Of a DNA stretch of 64,000 bases, positions 52,343 to 60,818 are shown in pieces. A program made the position numbers and the translations under genes. Below the pieces are notes generated by a model that saw only the letters and a program-made list of their open reading frames with translations, searched no databases and was not told the DNA's origin. Numbering within the stretch: position 1 is the first letter of the stretch; each line of letters starts with the position of its first letter. The stretch covers positions 1,755,064-1,819,063 of the forward strand of contig CP075526.1 of the NCBI GenBank assembly GCA_025808555.1, written 5' to 3'. This DNA is from Anaerolineales bacterium (lineage in GTDB: Bacteria > Chloroflexota > Anaerolineae > Anaerolineales > UBA11579).

Positions 52343-53269
52343 CAAAACCCCCCGCTCCGCATCGTATTCATGGGCTCGCCGGAGTTTGCCCTGCCCAGCT
52401 TGCAAGCCCTGGCGGCCTGGCCCACTGCCCAACTGGTCGGCGTCGTGACCCAGCCTGATCGTCCGGCCGGCCGCGGCCGCCAGCTGACCCCGCCGCCGGT
52501 CAAGACCCTGGCCCAGAAGCTCAATATCCCCGTCATCCAACCCGAACGCCTGCGCGAAAAGGCCGCCATGCAGCAGTTGCAGGCCTGGGCGCCTGATCTC
52601 ATTGTGGTGGCTGCCTATGGCCAGATCCTGCGCCCGGCTGTGCTGGATCTGCCGCCGCACGGCTGCGTCAACGTGCACGCCTCGCTCCTGCCGCGCTGGC
52701 GTGGCGCTTCACCCATCGTGGCCGCCATCCTGCATGGTGACGCCGAAGCCGGCGTCACCATCATGCGCATGGACCCAGGCATGGATACCGGCCCCATGCT
52801 CAGCCGGCGCAGCATCCCCATCCAGCCGGATGACACCGCCGCCAGCCTGAGCGACAAGCTCAGTGTGCTGGGCGCCGACCTGCTGGTGGAAACGCTGCCA
52901 GGCTACCTTGATGGCAGCCTGCAGCCCAAGCCCCAGCCAGAAGAGGGCGTGACCCTGGCCCCTCTGCTGGAGAAGAGCGCCGGCCTGCTTGATTTCAATG
53001 AACCAGCCGCGTTGCTTGCACGCAAGGTGCGCGCCTACAACCCCTGGCCTGTCGCCAGCCTGCCCTGGAAGGGCGGCCCGTTGCGCGTGTTGCGCGCGGA
53101 AGCTGCATCGGGCAACGGCGCGGCTGGCCGCCGTATGATTGTGAATGGCCTGCCTGCAATCGTGACCTCGCAGGGGACGTTGGTGTTAGAGCAAGTGCAG
53201 CCCGCCGGCAAAAGGCCCATGACCGGGCGGGAATTTCTGCAAGGCGCACGCGATTGGGCTTCTGCCTAG
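52340..53269 (+). CDS. fmt: Methionyl-tRNA formyltransferase
   Basis: The 309-residue enzyme formylates initiator Met-tRNA with 10-formyltetrahydrofolate. It shows RIVFMGSPEFALPSL, VVTQPDRPAGRG, the catalytic Asn and His in GCVNVHASLLPRWRGASPI, and Asp in MRMDPGMDTGPML. The C-terminal tRNA-binding domain contains KVRAYNPWPVA. It converges with the arsR-arsC fusion and overlaps it by 4 nt at their 3' ends. The usual partner def is not adjacent. Confidence 0.96.
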   Translation: MQNPPLRIVFMGSPEFALPSLQALAAWPTAQLVGVVTQPDRPAGRGRQLTPPPVKTLAQKLNIPVIQPERLREKAAMQQLQAWAPDLIVVAAYGQILRPAVLDLPPHGCVNVHASLLPRWRGASPIVAAILHGDAEAGVTIMRMDPGMDTGPMLSRRSIPIQPDDTAASLSDKLSVLGADLLVETLPGYLDGSLQPKPQPEEGVTLAPLLEKSAGLLDFNEPAALLARKVRAYNPWPVASLPWKGGPLRVLRAEAASGNGAAGRRMIVNGLPAIVTSQGTLVLEQVQPAGKRPMTGREFLQGARDWASA

Positions 53270-54009
53270 CGGTTCACCATCATCAGAAAGTAGTTGATGC
53301 GTTGCATCAACCCTTGTGCAACATCTTCAAATGCCTTTAGTTGATTTGCTTTGGTTCCCTGCACTGCACTGGGGTCGGGGAAACTCCAGTGTATCTGTTC
53401 CGGCGCTCCCGGAAAGATCGGGCAACTGTCTTTTGCGCGGTCGCATACTGTGATTACGTAATCAAAGTGCTCGCCTAAAAAGCCATTCATGGATTTGGAT
53501 TGCTGGCTGCGGATGTCGATACCCAGCCCATCCATCGCTTCAATCGCCAACGGGTGCACGTCTGAGGGTTCTGTCCCCGCGCTGAACACCTCAATATGGC
53601 TGCCGCCCTTCGCGCGCAACAGGCCTTCGGCCATTTGCGAGCGGGCGCTGTTGTGCGTACATAGGAACAAGACGCGCAGTCCCTCGTTGCGCTCGGCGGC
53701 AGCATCCTCCGGGTTGGGCGTCAGGGCCGGGTGCAGGCTTCCGCCGCTGGAGAAGAACAGGCGCTGCAGGGTTGCCATGTTGAGGCTGTAATACGTCTCG
53801 CGGCCGTCCGCAATGCTGGCCGTTTCCTTTACCAGCTTGGCCTTCTTGAGTTTGCCCAAGTGGTACGACACAAGGTTTTGTTTTCCGTGCACCCGTTGCT
53901 GCAATTCGTTGACGCTGAAATCGCCTCGCACCAGCGCAGAGACGAGCTTCCATCGCATGTCATTTCCCAGCAGGCTAAACAATTGTGGGGCATATGTGGC
54001 GGCTCGCAT
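53266..54009 (-). CDS. ArsR-type repressor fused to LMW-PTP-type arsenate reductase
   Basis: The 247-residue protein joins an ArsR-type winged helix domain (about 1-90; LFSLLGNDMRWKLVSALVRGDFSVNELQQRVH) to a thioredoxin-coupled arsenate reductase domain (about 108-247). The reductase has the P-loop FLCTHNSARSQMAEGLL with nucleophilic Cys and Arg. It also carries two further cysteines in VCDRAKDSC, equivalent to the Cys82/Cys89 relay of S. aureus ArsC. It would sense arsenic and reduce arsenate to arsenite. It is divergent from an aquaporin gene and faces an ArsR-like operator at 54026-54043. Confidence 0.9.
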   Translation of the reverse strand: MRAATYAPQLFSLLGNDMRWKLVSALVRGDFSVNELQQRVHGKQNLVSYHLGKLKKAKLVKETASIADGRETYYSLNMATLQRLFFSSGGSLHPALTPNPEDAAAERNEGLRVLFLCTHNSARSQMAEGLLRAKGGSHIEVFSAGTEPSDVHPLAIEAMDGLGIDIRSQQSKSMNGFLGEHFDYVITVCDRAKDSCPIFPGAPEQIHWSFPDPSAVQGTKANQLKAFEDVAQGLMQRINYFLMMVNR

Positions 54010-54025
54010 ATATCAATCCTTTTTG

Positions 54026-54043
54026 TATCAAAATGTATTGATA
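54026..54043. promoter_or_regulatory. ArsR-type operator in divergent ars promoter region
   Basis: TATCAA-6 nt-TTGATA is a clean inverted repeat in the form bound by ArsR/SmtB repressors. A wider pair TATATCAAT (54009-54017) / ATTGATATA (54037-54045) overlaps it. It lies 17 nt from the arsR-arsC start and about 90 nt from the aquaporin start. Confidence 0.75.
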
Positions 54044-54135
54044 TAATATCACAAGCTTGAAATTTATTCAACTGGCTCAGGCAGACTAGAATAAGTTCCT
54101 GAAAGCAACAACGAACTGAGTACAAAGGAGAGAGT

Positions 54136-54768
54136 ATGAAAACAAGAGTTTGGCTCGCTGAATTCATTGGCACCGCTGCACTTATCTTTGTCGGCGCCGG
54201 CGCGGGTGCGCTTGGTATTGGCGGCCTGGTGGGCGTGGCCTTGGCGCACGGTCTCGTGCTGGTGGGCCTCGCCTACACCTATGGCAGTGTATCGGGTACG
54301 CACATCAACCCGGCCGTCACCCTGGCCGTCACCCTGGCTGGCAAGCTCAAGTGGGCGCAGGCCGTCCGCTACTGGCTGGCCCAGATGCTGGGCGGCGCGC
54401 TGGGCGCCGGCCTGCTGTACGTCGCCCTCGGCGGCGCCAGCAGCGGCCTGGGCGCCACGCTGCCGGCCGGCGGCGTGACCGTCGTGCAGGCCCTCGTGGT
54501 GGAAGCGGTGCTGACCTTCCTGCTCGCCAGTGTCGTGCTGCGCACGGCAGTGCAGAAGGACGGCACTCCGTTCGCCGGCGTCGCCATCGGTCTCACGCTG
54601 GCCGCGCTCATTCTGATGGGCGGGCCGCTAACAGGCGCCTCGCTCAACCCGGCCCGCAGCTTTGGTCCGGCGCTGTTCACCGGTAACCTGGCTTCGCTAT
54701 GGATCTATATCGTTGGCCCGTTTGCAGGCGCAGCGCTGGCCGCTTGGTCGCAGCGCTTTCTCAAGTAG
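54136..54768 (+). CDS. Aquaporin/aquaglyceroporin, probable arsenite channel
   Basis: The 210-residue MIP-family protein has six membrane helices and two NPA loops (THINPAVTLAV and ASLNPARSFGP). It is divergently transcribed from the arsR-arsC fusion. Aquaglyceroporins in ars operons (AqpS type) let arsenite leave the cell down its gradient after arsenate reduction, replacing ArsB or Acr3. An ordinary water/glycerol channel is the alternative. AAAGGAGAGAG precedes the ATG. The DUF3052 gene follows by 2 nt. Confidence 0.92.
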   Translation: MKTRVWLAEFIGTAALIFVGAGAGALGIGGLVGVALAHGLVLVGLAYTYGSVSGTHINPAVTLAVTLAGKLKWAQAVRYWLAQMLGGALGAGLLYVALGGASSGLGATLPAGGVTVVQALVVEAVLTFLLASVVLRTAVQKDGTPFAGVAIGLTLAALILMGGPLTGASLNPARSFGPALFTGNLASLWIYIVGPFAGAALAAWSQRFLK

Positions 54769-54770
54769 TA

Positions 54771-55190
54771 ATGGCTGGGTACTCAGGCACACCGCTGATC
54801 AAAAAGCTTGGCCTGAAAGCCGGGCAGCGCGCGTGTATCATTGGCGCGCCGCCAGGCTTTCTTGCATCATTGGGTCAACTGCCCGCGGATATCACGATTG
54901 GTGCCCGCTTGGGCAAGCCGCAGAGTCTGGATTTTGTTCACTTTTTTGCCTTGCATTTCAGCCAACTCCAGATAAAATTTGCCGAATTAAAAGTGGCTTT
55001 ACGCTTTGACGGCAGCTTGTGGATTTCCTGGCCTAAAAAGGCATCCCAGGTTAAAAGCGATCTTGATGAGAACCTCGTGCGCCAGATTGGCCTCGATAAT
55101 GGGTTGGTGGATGTCAAGGTGATCGCTGTGGATGAAACCTGGTCCGCATTGAAGTTCGTCTATCGCTTAATGGATCGCCCCAAACGATAA
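54771..55190 (+). CDS. DUF3052 family protein
   Basis: The 139-residue soluble protein shows the DUF3052 pattern: GTPLIKKLGLKAGQRACIIGAP, LDFVHFF, LRFDGSLWISWPKKAS, VRQIGLDNGLVDVKVIAVDETWSALKFVYR. Its function is not established; the family is also found in actinobacteria. The ATG at 54771 follows the aquaporin stop by 2 nt, so it belongs to that transcript. Confidence 0.9.
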   Translation: MAGYSGTPLIKKLGLKAGQRACIIGAPPGFLASLGQLPADITIGARLGKPQSLDFVHFFALHFSQLQIKFAELKVALRFDGSLWISWPKKASQVKSDLDENLVRQIGLDNGLVDVKVIAVDETWSALKFVYRLMDRPKR

Positions 55191-55238
55191 CCGAGCGAAA
55201 CTAAGAAGCGAAACCGCTACGCAAATAGAGGTTGCGCT

Positions 55239-55904
55239 ATGTATGAATTTATTTTGTTGCGGCATGCCGAATCGCAGGGCAATCTAGACAAGAAGCACCA
55301 GGGTCAGGCCGAGTTTCCGCTGACTGAACTCGGCCGCCAGCAGGCCGCCGCGCTCGGCGAGCGCTGGCGTTCCGAGAACGTGCAGTTCACGCGTATCTTC
55401 TCCAGCCCTTTGCAGCGCGCCCGCCAGACCGCCGAGATCGTGAACGAAGCGCTGGGCGCGCCCCTGGAGCTTGAGCCCATGCTGGCCGAGCGCCACCTGG
55501 GCGAGCTGACCGGCCTCACCCACGACATTGCCAGCCAGCAAGTGCCGCCGCCGCCCTTCCTCACTCCATATGAACCATACGGCAACACGGGCGAGGGGCA
55601 ATGGCAGCTCTTTCTGCGGGCCGGCCAGATGCTGCACCATCTACTCAGCCAGCCGCGCGGCAAGTACCTGGTGGTTTCGCATCGCGGCTTCCTGGGCATG
55701 CTCATGTATGCCATTCTGGGCATCAACCCGCACGCCAATTTCCAGGGCCCGCGCTTCCATTTCCAGAATACTGGTTTTGCCCGTCTGACCTACGATACCC
55801 ATAATCACCAGTGGCGGCTCTTCGCCTTCAATGATCTAGGCCACCTTGGGGAGCTGCCGGTTAGTTCACTGCTGGTACCGGTGCCAGCTCACAACAGCAA
55901 GTAG
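55239..55904 (+). CDS. Histidine phosphatase family protein
   Basis: The 221-residue protein has the phosphoglycerate-mutase-like catalytic motif LLRHAESQGN with the phospho-accepting His, then FSSPLQRARQTAEI, the acid residue in MLAERHLGELTG, and the second His in VVSHRGFLGML. It hydrolyses a phosphomonoester or pyrophosphate; the substrate is unknown. GAGGT lies 7 nt before the ATG. Confidence 0.92.
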   Translation: MYEFILLRHAESQGNLDKKHQGQAEFPLTELGRQQAAALGERWRSENVQFTRIFSSPLQRARQTAEIVNEALGAPLELEPMLAERHLGELTGLTHDIASQQVPPPPFLTPYEPYGNTGEGQWQLFLRAGQMLHHLLSQPRGKYLVVSHRGFLGMLMYAILGINPHANFQGPRFHFQNTGFARLTYDTHNHQWRLFAFNDLGHLGELPVSSLLVPVPAHNSK

Positions 55905-55905
55905 C

Positions 55906-55934
55906 AAAAATGCGGCGCAAGCCGCATTTTTATT
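55906..55934 (+). terminator. Terminator of the histidine phosphatase gene
   Basis: AAAAATGCGGC / GCCGCATTTTT with a GCAA tetraloop is followed by further T residues. The complement also has a T run. Confidence 0.88.
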
Positions 55935-56036
55935 TTCGTTCTTACACAATTTATATGAATAATGCATTACCCTATACTAATCAGCAGCCTTGCTGAGTCG
56001 CAGCGGCGCCTCCGCTGACTATACCAGGAGGACCCA

Positions 56037-56969
56037 ATGGATTTCTTTTCCACAATTGGCACGTACGCATTCTGGCTCGTCGTACTGCTGATCCTTGTTC
56101 CCAGCACCATCTTCACGGTGCAGCAGCAAACCGCCGTCATTGTGCAGCGCTTCGGTAAGTTTACGCGTATCTACCGGGCCGGTCTTAACTTCAAGATCCC
56201 GCTGATCGAGCAGATCGCCGGCCGCGTGAACCTGCGTCTTCAACAGCTGGATGTAGAGATCGAAACCAAGACCAAGGACAACGTCTTCGTACGCATGACG
56301 GTTTCCGTCCAGTACCTGATCCGCGAGGATAAGGTTTTTGACGCCTTCTACCGTCTGCAGGATCCGCACACCCAGATCCGCTCCTTTGTCTTTGACGTGG
56401 TGCGCGCCAATGTGCCCAAGATGCCCCTCGATGAGGTCTTCGAAAATAAAGAAGACATCGCCACTGCCGTGCGCACCGAACTGTCGGACGCCATGGAAGA
56501 CTTTGGCTACGACATTCGCCAGACCCTGATCACCGATATCGACCCGGATGCCAAGGTGAAGCAGGCCATGAACGAGATCAACACCCAGGAGCGCCTGCGC
56601 CTGGCCGCCGCCCAAAAGGCTGAGGCCGAATACATCCTGACGGTCAAAGCAGCTGAAGGTGAAGCCGAAAGCAAGCGTCTGCAGGGTGTGGGTATCGCTA
56701 ACCAGCGTAAGGAGATCGCTCAAGGTCTGAGCAGCGCCGTTGGCGACTTCCAGAAGGAGATTCCCAGCGTCTCGCCGCAGACGGTAATGGACCTGCTGAT
56801 GGTTACCCAGCACTTCGACATGCTCAAGGACATCGGCGCTCACGCGGGCAGCAAGGTGGTGCTGATCCCCTATAGCCCCAACGCCGTTGGCGACCTGACC
56901 GACCAGATGCGCAACGCGATCTACGTCGGCAACGAGATGACCGGGGACGAAGGCCCTCAGGGCAAGTAG
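56037..56969 (+). CDS. SPFH/Band 7 (stomatin-like) membrane protein
   Basis: The 310-residue protein has an N-terminal membrane helix (about 8-28) and an SPFH domain (about 30-210: QQQTAVIVQRFGKFTRIYRAGLNFKIPLIE, ETKTKDNVFVRMTVSVQYLI). A helical coiled-coil stretch rich in Ala/Glu/Lys follows (NTQERLRLAAAQKAEAEY). It should oligomerise on the membrane and organise microdomains or protease control, as in HflC or QmcA. No NfeD partner is adjacent. AGGAGG precedes the ATG. Confidence 0.95.
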   Translation: MDFFSTIGTYAFWLVVLLILVPSTIFTVQQQTAVIVQRFGKFTRIYRAGLNFKIPLIEQIAGRVNLRLQQLDVEIETKTKDNVFVRMTVSVQYLIREDKVFDAFYRLQDPHTQIRSFVFDVVRANVPKMPLDEVFENKEDIATAVRTELSDAMEDFGYDIRQTLITDIDPDAKVKQAMNEINTQERLRLAAAQKAEAEYILTVKAAEGEAESKRLQGVGIANQRKEIAQGLSSAVGDFQKEIPSVSPQTVMDLLMVTQHFDMLKDIGAHAGSKVVLIPYSPNAVGDLTDQMRNAIYVGNEMTGDEGPQGK

Positions 56970-56986
56970 TTCCGCGATCTGTAATC

Positions 56987-57016
56987 AAAGAGCCGTCCAA
57001 TTGGGCGGCTCTTTTT
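56987..57016 (+). terminator. Terminator of the SPFH gene
   Basis: AAAGAGCCGTCCAA / TTGGGCGGCTCTTT (one G-T mismatch) followed by TTG and T residues. Confidence 0.85.
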
Positions 57017-57020
57017 GTTT

Positions 57021-57152
57021 GTCATTCCGACAAACCAGAATGACAGCCTATCTTCACTAAAAGTCATTCCGAGGCGGGATTCCTCGCTTCGCTCGGGTTT
57101 CAAGTCATGTTGTCATTCCGAACGAGGCCACAAGGCCGAGGAGGAATCCGTT
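57021..57152. repeat. GTCATTCCGA palindromic repeat cluster
   Basis: GTCATTCCGA occurs at 57021, 57063 and 57112, each with nearby complementary parts (CCAGAATGAC, CCGAGGAGGAATCC). This resembles widespread MITE-like repeats that carry GTCATTCCGA ends. It encodes nothing. Confidence 0.65.
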
Positions 57153-57207
57153 AAGGGTAAGGTTCCCAGCTAGCCATTCTGTGGCAACTCCCTTACAAGT
57201 AACACCC

Positions 57208-58035
57208 TCAATTCACAAAACTCGGATACGCACGCCCTGCCCACCACACAAACAGCGCGGCTACCAGGATCAGTACTGCAAAATCGGTTCCCAGGCCAAA
57301 ATGGCTTTGGCCGCCATCCAGCATGAATGTGCGCAAAGCATCCACCACATACGTTAGCGGGTTGAAGCGCGAGATCGCCTGCAACCAGCCCGGCATGATC
57401 TCGATCGGGTAGATCGCATTACTGGCAAAGAACAGCGGCATGGTCATGAATTGGCCAATGCCCATGAAACGCTCGCGCGTCTTCACCTTGATCGCTACCA
57501 GCAGTGAGAAGGTCGAGAACAGCACCGCGCCCATCAGCACCGTGAACAGCGTGCCCAGCAGAGCGAAGATGTTGAAATCCAGCTTGACGCCCATGATGTA
57601 CGCCAGCGGATAAATAATGAAGGTTTGCGAAATACCGCGCACCCCGGCCGAGAGCCCCTTGCCCAGCACCAGCGAAGCACGCGGCGCCGGCCCTGCCAGG
57701 AACTTGTGAATGATGCCCAGGTCGCGCTCCCAGATGATCGAGATACCGTAGAAGATCGAGATGAACAGCATGCTCTGCGCCAGGATGCCCGGCGCCATGA
57801 ACTCGATATAGCCAAACTCACCGGTGGGGATGGCGCGCACGCCAGCCAGCACCTGGCCGAAGATAAGAATCCATAGCACCGGCTGAGCAGCCCGCGTCAG
57901 CAGGTCCAGCGGCTCGTGGCGTAGTTTGCGCATCTCCATTTCAGCGATGTTGAGCGTCTTGCGGATGAAAAAAGCTACCGCAGTGAAAGGCCGTAGCCAG
58001 GCGGCCGGGGGAGTGACAATGTCTGTGTGGGTCAT
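57208..58035 (-). CDS. ABC-2 type (DrrB-like) transporter permease
   Basis: The start at 58035 has GGAG 6 nt upstream. The 275-residue protein has six predicted helices and the DrrB-type ABC2 motif (WERDLGIIHKFLAGPAPRASLVLGKGLSAGVRG), with the final FNPLTYVVDALRTFML. With the DrrA-like ATPase two genes upstream it should form an exporter of a drug, lipid or polysaccharide. In the intact version of the preceding epimerase gene the stop would overlap this ATG by 4 nt (ATGA). Confidence 0.92.
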   Translation of the reverse strand: MTHTDIVTPPAAWLRPFTAVAFFIRKTLNIAEMEMRKLRHEPLDLLTRAAQPVLWILIFGQVLAGVRAIPTGEFGYIEFMAPGILAQSMLFISIFYGISIIWERDLGIIHKFLAGPAPRASLVLGKGLSAGVRGISQTFIIYPLAYIMGVKLDFNIFALLGTLFTVLMGAVLFSTFSLLVAIKVKTRERFMGIGQFMTMPLFFASNAIYPIEIMPGWLQAISRFNPLTYVVDALRTFMLDGGQSHFGLGTDFAVLILVAALFVWWAGRAYPSFVN

Positions 58036-58774
58036 TCGGTCTCCATACGAAAGGCAGGGTTCCAGCCCAGTTCGGCGATAGCTTAGCGCTGGATACTGTG
58101 CCGTCTTGCTCTGCAATGTTGTAGATGCCGGCGGCGCCGTGGGTGAGCGCTCGCCTGGCTGCGTCTGCGGCGGCGTGCACATGCACCGCGCCGCCCGCCG
58201 GTGCCTGGTCTGCTCCGCTGCCCGCGCCGTAGAATTTGCCGTAGCGCAGCACCAAGCTCTCAAACGGGCCGCCCAGTACTTGCTGCTCTAGGCTGGCCAC
58301 GGCCCGGGCCGTCTGGCCGCGCTGGGCGTCGTCTACCGCTAGCGCGGCATCTTCCTTGTAAGGTCGCGGGCCGGGTGCGTAAGCGAAAGCGATGCTTTGC
58401 GCCACCATGCGCCGGGCGCCTGCAGCGGCGGCCGCCGCCACCAGGCTGCGAGTCCCCTCTTCGCGCAGGCGCGCATTTTGCGCTAGCACGGTGCTGATTT
58501 GCTGCGGGTCAGTGAGGCCGCTCAGGTCAGTGAGTTGGTGCACAACTATTTCAGGCGCCGCGTGCAGCATATGCTCCCGCAACGCGGCCTCGTCGTATAC
58601 ATCCACGATCACTGGCAGCACGCCCAAGCCCTTCAGCAGCTCGGCTTTATGGGCTGACCGCGTGGTTCCGCTCACTTGCCAGCCCTCACTGACCAGCAGG
58701 CGGCACAGGCTGCGGCCCACCACGCCGCTGGCTCCCGCTATGAAAACACGACCCTTAGCGGACTCGGTTGGCAT
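57941..58774 (-). CDS. NAD(P)-dependent epimerase/dehydratase, frameshifted near its 3' end
   Basis: The start is the ATG at 58774. The protein has a Rossmann motif (FIAGASGVVGRSLCRLL), HQLTDLSGLTDP, SIAFAYAPGPRPYKED and LRYGKFYGAG, as in extended SDR sugar or terpenoid-modifying enzymes. The frame as written runs to 57941 with a nonsense tail after VSSAK. A single missing base at about 58082-58084 explains this: restoring one G gives KAIAELGWNPAFRMETE and a stop at 58032, overlapping the permease start by 4 nt. It lies inside the exporter operon, starting within the end of the ATPase gene. Whether the shift is real or a sequence error cannot be told. Confidence 0.8.
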   Translation of the reverse strand: MPTESAKGRVFIAGASGVVGRSLCRLLVSEGWQVSGTTRSAHKAELLKGLGVLPVIVDVYDEAALREHMLHAAPEIVVHQLTDLSGLTDPQQISTVLAQNARLREEGTRSLVAAAAAAGARRMVAQSIAFAYAPGPRPYKEDAALAVDDAQRGQTARAVASLEQQVLGGPFESLVLRYGKFYGAGSGADQAPAGGAVHVHAAADAARRALTHGAAGIYNIAEQDGTVSSAKLSPNWAGTLPFVWRPNDPHRHCHSPGRLATAFHCGSFFHPQDAQHR

Positions 58775-59549
58775 TGATGCGCGTGCGTGATGTTTCGAGA
58801 TAGGAGCCGGGCGCCTCCAAAGCCGCTCCGGCGTAATGGCTGAATACATCGTTCAGGTTCGCGCCGCCGTTCACCGAAGCCTTGAGCTCCTCCGGCGAGC
58901 CGATCGCAGCCAGCTGCCCCTGATGCATGATGGCGATGCGCTGGCACAGGCCGTCCGCCTCGTCCATGTAATGAGTGGTCAGCAGGATCGTGGTGTTGAA
59001 CTCATCCCTCAGGCGTTTGATGTGCTCCCACACCGAAGCACGCGCGATCGGGTCCAGGCCCACCGTAGGCTCATCCAGGAACAGGACCCGCGGCCGGTGA
59101 ATGACCGACTGGGCGATCTCCAGCTTGCGGATCATCCCGCCGGAGTAGGTCTTGACCATGCGCCCGGCCGCCTCTTGCAGGCCCATCATCTCCAGCAGGC
59201 GCTGGATGCGCTCTTCGCGCACATTCGTGGGCAGGTCAAAGATCTTGGCGAAGATGAGCAGGTTCTCGTAGCCGGTCATGTTGCCGTCAGCTGAGAGCAG
59301 CTGCGGCACATAGCCGGTCGAGCGGCGCACCAGGGCCGATTGGGTCACGATGTCGTAGCCCGCCACGCTGGCGCTGCCGCCGCTGGGCGGCAGCAGCGTA
59401 GTGAGCATCTTGATCATCGTGGTTTTGCCGGCGCCGTTCGGCCCCAGCAGGCCAAAGATCTCGCCTTCTTGCAGGGCTAACGAGACGCCGTTCACGGCCA
59501 TAAAGGCGCCGAACTGGCGCGTAAGCTGGTGAGTTTCAATCACATTCAT
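58755..59549 (-). CDS. DrrA-like ABC transporter ATP-binding protein
   Basis: The 264-residue protein has Walker A GPNGAGKTT, signature YSGGM, Walker B VLFLDEPTVGLDP and H-loop TTHYMDEAD, with the LNDVF segment near the C-terminus as in DrrA-type ATPases. It energises the ABC-2 permease encoded downstream. It lies 10 nt behind the marR-like gene and overlaps the epimerase gene by 20 nt. Confidence 0.95.
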   Translation of the reverse strand: MNVIETHQLTRQFGAFMAVNGVSLALQEGEIFGLLGPNGAGKTTMIKMLTTLLPPSGGSASVAGYDIVTQSALVRRSTGYVPQLLSADGNMTGYENLLIFAKIFDLPTNVREERIQRLLEMMGLQEAAGRMVKTYSGGMIRKLEIAQSVIHRPRVLFLDEPTVGLDPIARASVWEHIKRLRDEFNTTILLTTHYMDEADGLCQRIAIMHQGQLAAIGSPEELKASVNGGANLNDVFSHYAGAALEAPGSYLETSRTRINANRVR

Positions 59550-59559
59550 GGGTTGCGTA

Positions 59560-60027
59560 CTACTCCTTCTTTGATTCCGAGAGCTGCCCGGAGGGTAGGC
59601 TGCCGAACGCGTCCTTCAGGATCTGCATGGCGCTGATCACGGCGTCCTGCTCTTTCTGGCTCAGGTGGGCCAGTTGCTCTGCCAAAAATTCACGCGTATG
59701 CTCGCGCACGGTGTGGATGCTCTTCTGCCCCTTGGGCAGCACGCTCAATTGCACACGCCGGCGGTCGCCGGCATGTGCTTCACGCTTGGCCAGCCCGCGC
59801 TGCACCAGGCTCTCCACCAGTTTTGAAGCCGCGGGGGCCTCCACGCCTACGAACTCGGCCAGTTCGGTCAGCCCGCAACCGGCGTTGCGGTTGATATAGG
59901 CCAGGGCGCGGAACTCCGGCAGGGTCAGATCGGGGTCACGCCGGGCGCGGAAATTGCGCCGGATGATGCGCATCACCATCGGGATGGTTTCAAGTACTTC
60001 GCTGGGGGCGGTCTTCTTCTCGGGCAT
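59560..60027 (-). CDS. MarR-family transcriptional regulator
   Basis: The 155-residue protein has the MarR winged helix-turn-helix: LTLPEFRALAYINRNAGCGLTELAEFVGVEAPAASKLVESLVQRGLAKREAHAGDRRRVQLSV. As the first gene before the DrrA-epimerase-DrrB genes it probably represses the exporter operon and is relieved by the exported compound. The region upstream (60028-60075) is A+T-rich and may contain its operator, but I see no clean palindrome. No Shine-Dalgarno sequence is evident at 60027. Confidence 0.9.
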   Translation of the reverse strand: MPEKKTAPSEVLETIPMVMRIIRRNFRARRDPDLTLPEFRALAYINRNAGCGLTELAEFVGVEAPAASKLVESLVQRGLAKREAHAGDRRRVQLSVLPKGQKSIHTVREHTREFLAEQLAHLSQKEQDAVISAMQILKDAFGSLPSGQLSESKKE

Positions 60028-60133
60028 TAGTTGCTTTTGGAAACTATTTGATAGGGAATATATCTTGTATCGGCCGGCGAGTCAAGCCGTTGGTGATTCT
60101 CAGCCCGCACACGGTTCACCCTCCAATCTCTAC

Positions 60134-60149
60134 TAAAATATCCCTCATG
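60134..60149 (+). promoter_or_regulatory. Leaderless-type promoter of the methyltransferase gene
   Basis: TAAAAT (60134-60139) lies 7 nt before the ATG at 60147 with no Shine-Dalgarno sequence. Confidence 0.6.
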
Positions 60150-60818
60150 TCCGATGAGCTTTTTGCCCAACAGTTGGCCTACTACAACGCCCGCGCCCAG
60201 GAGTACGACGAATCAGTGCAGCAAACCGGGCGCTACACCGGCCCCGGCATCCCCGAAGTGGACACCGAATGGCAGTACATTGCCCGCCGCCTGCATGAAG
60301 TGCCGCAGGTGCATCACACCCTGGAGCTGGCCTGCGGCACGGGCTTGTGGACGCAGGAGCTGCTCGACATCTCGGAGCACATCACTGCCGTAGACGGCGC
60401 GCCGGAGATGCTGGCCACCAACAAGGCCAAGCTCAAGAACCCGCGTGTGCGCTACCAGCAAGCCGACCTGTTCGCTTGGCAACCTGTGGGCGTTTATGAT
60501 CTTGTATTCTTCGCGTTCTGGATTTCGCACGTGCCGCCAGAGCGGCTTGCCGCCTTCATCCAGCAGGCCGCCGCGGCCGTGAAGCCCGGCGGGCGAATCT
60601 TCATCGCCGATGAACCGGGCGGCGGCAGGCAGCTCTCTGGCCCGGTTGAAAATGAGATGGAACAAACCCGCACCCTGCACAACGGACATACCTATCGCAT
60701 CGTCAAGGTCTATCACGCGCCCGAAGGTCTGCAGACGCAACTGCAAGCTCTGGGCTTCACTGATGTCGATTTGTGGGTGGGCGACTATTTCTTCTGGCTG
60801 ACAGCGGTCAAGCAATAG
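60147..60818 (+). CDS. Class I SAM-dependent methyltransferase
   Basis: The 223-residue protein has the SAM-binding motif I TLELACGTGLWTQELL, acidic residue in VDGAPEM, motif II-like YDLVFFAFWISHVPP and post-motif VKPGGRIFIAD. It belongs to the methyltransferase type 11/25 group; the acceptor is unknown. The N-terminus (YYNARAQEYDESVQQTG) is typical of small-molecule methyltransferases. The start at 60147 is supported by the -10 box directly upstream. Confidence 0.9.
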   Translation: MSDELFAQQLAYYNARAQEYDESVQQTGRYTGPGIPEVDTEWQYIARRLHEVPQVHHTLELACGTGLWTQELLDISEHITAVDGAPEMLATNKAKLKNPRVRYQQADLFAWQPVGVYDLVFFAFWISHVPPERLAAFIQQAAAAVKPGGRIFIADEPGGGRQLSGPVENEMEQTRTLHNGHTYRIVKVYHAPEGLQTQLQALGFTDVDLWVGDYFFWLTAVKQ

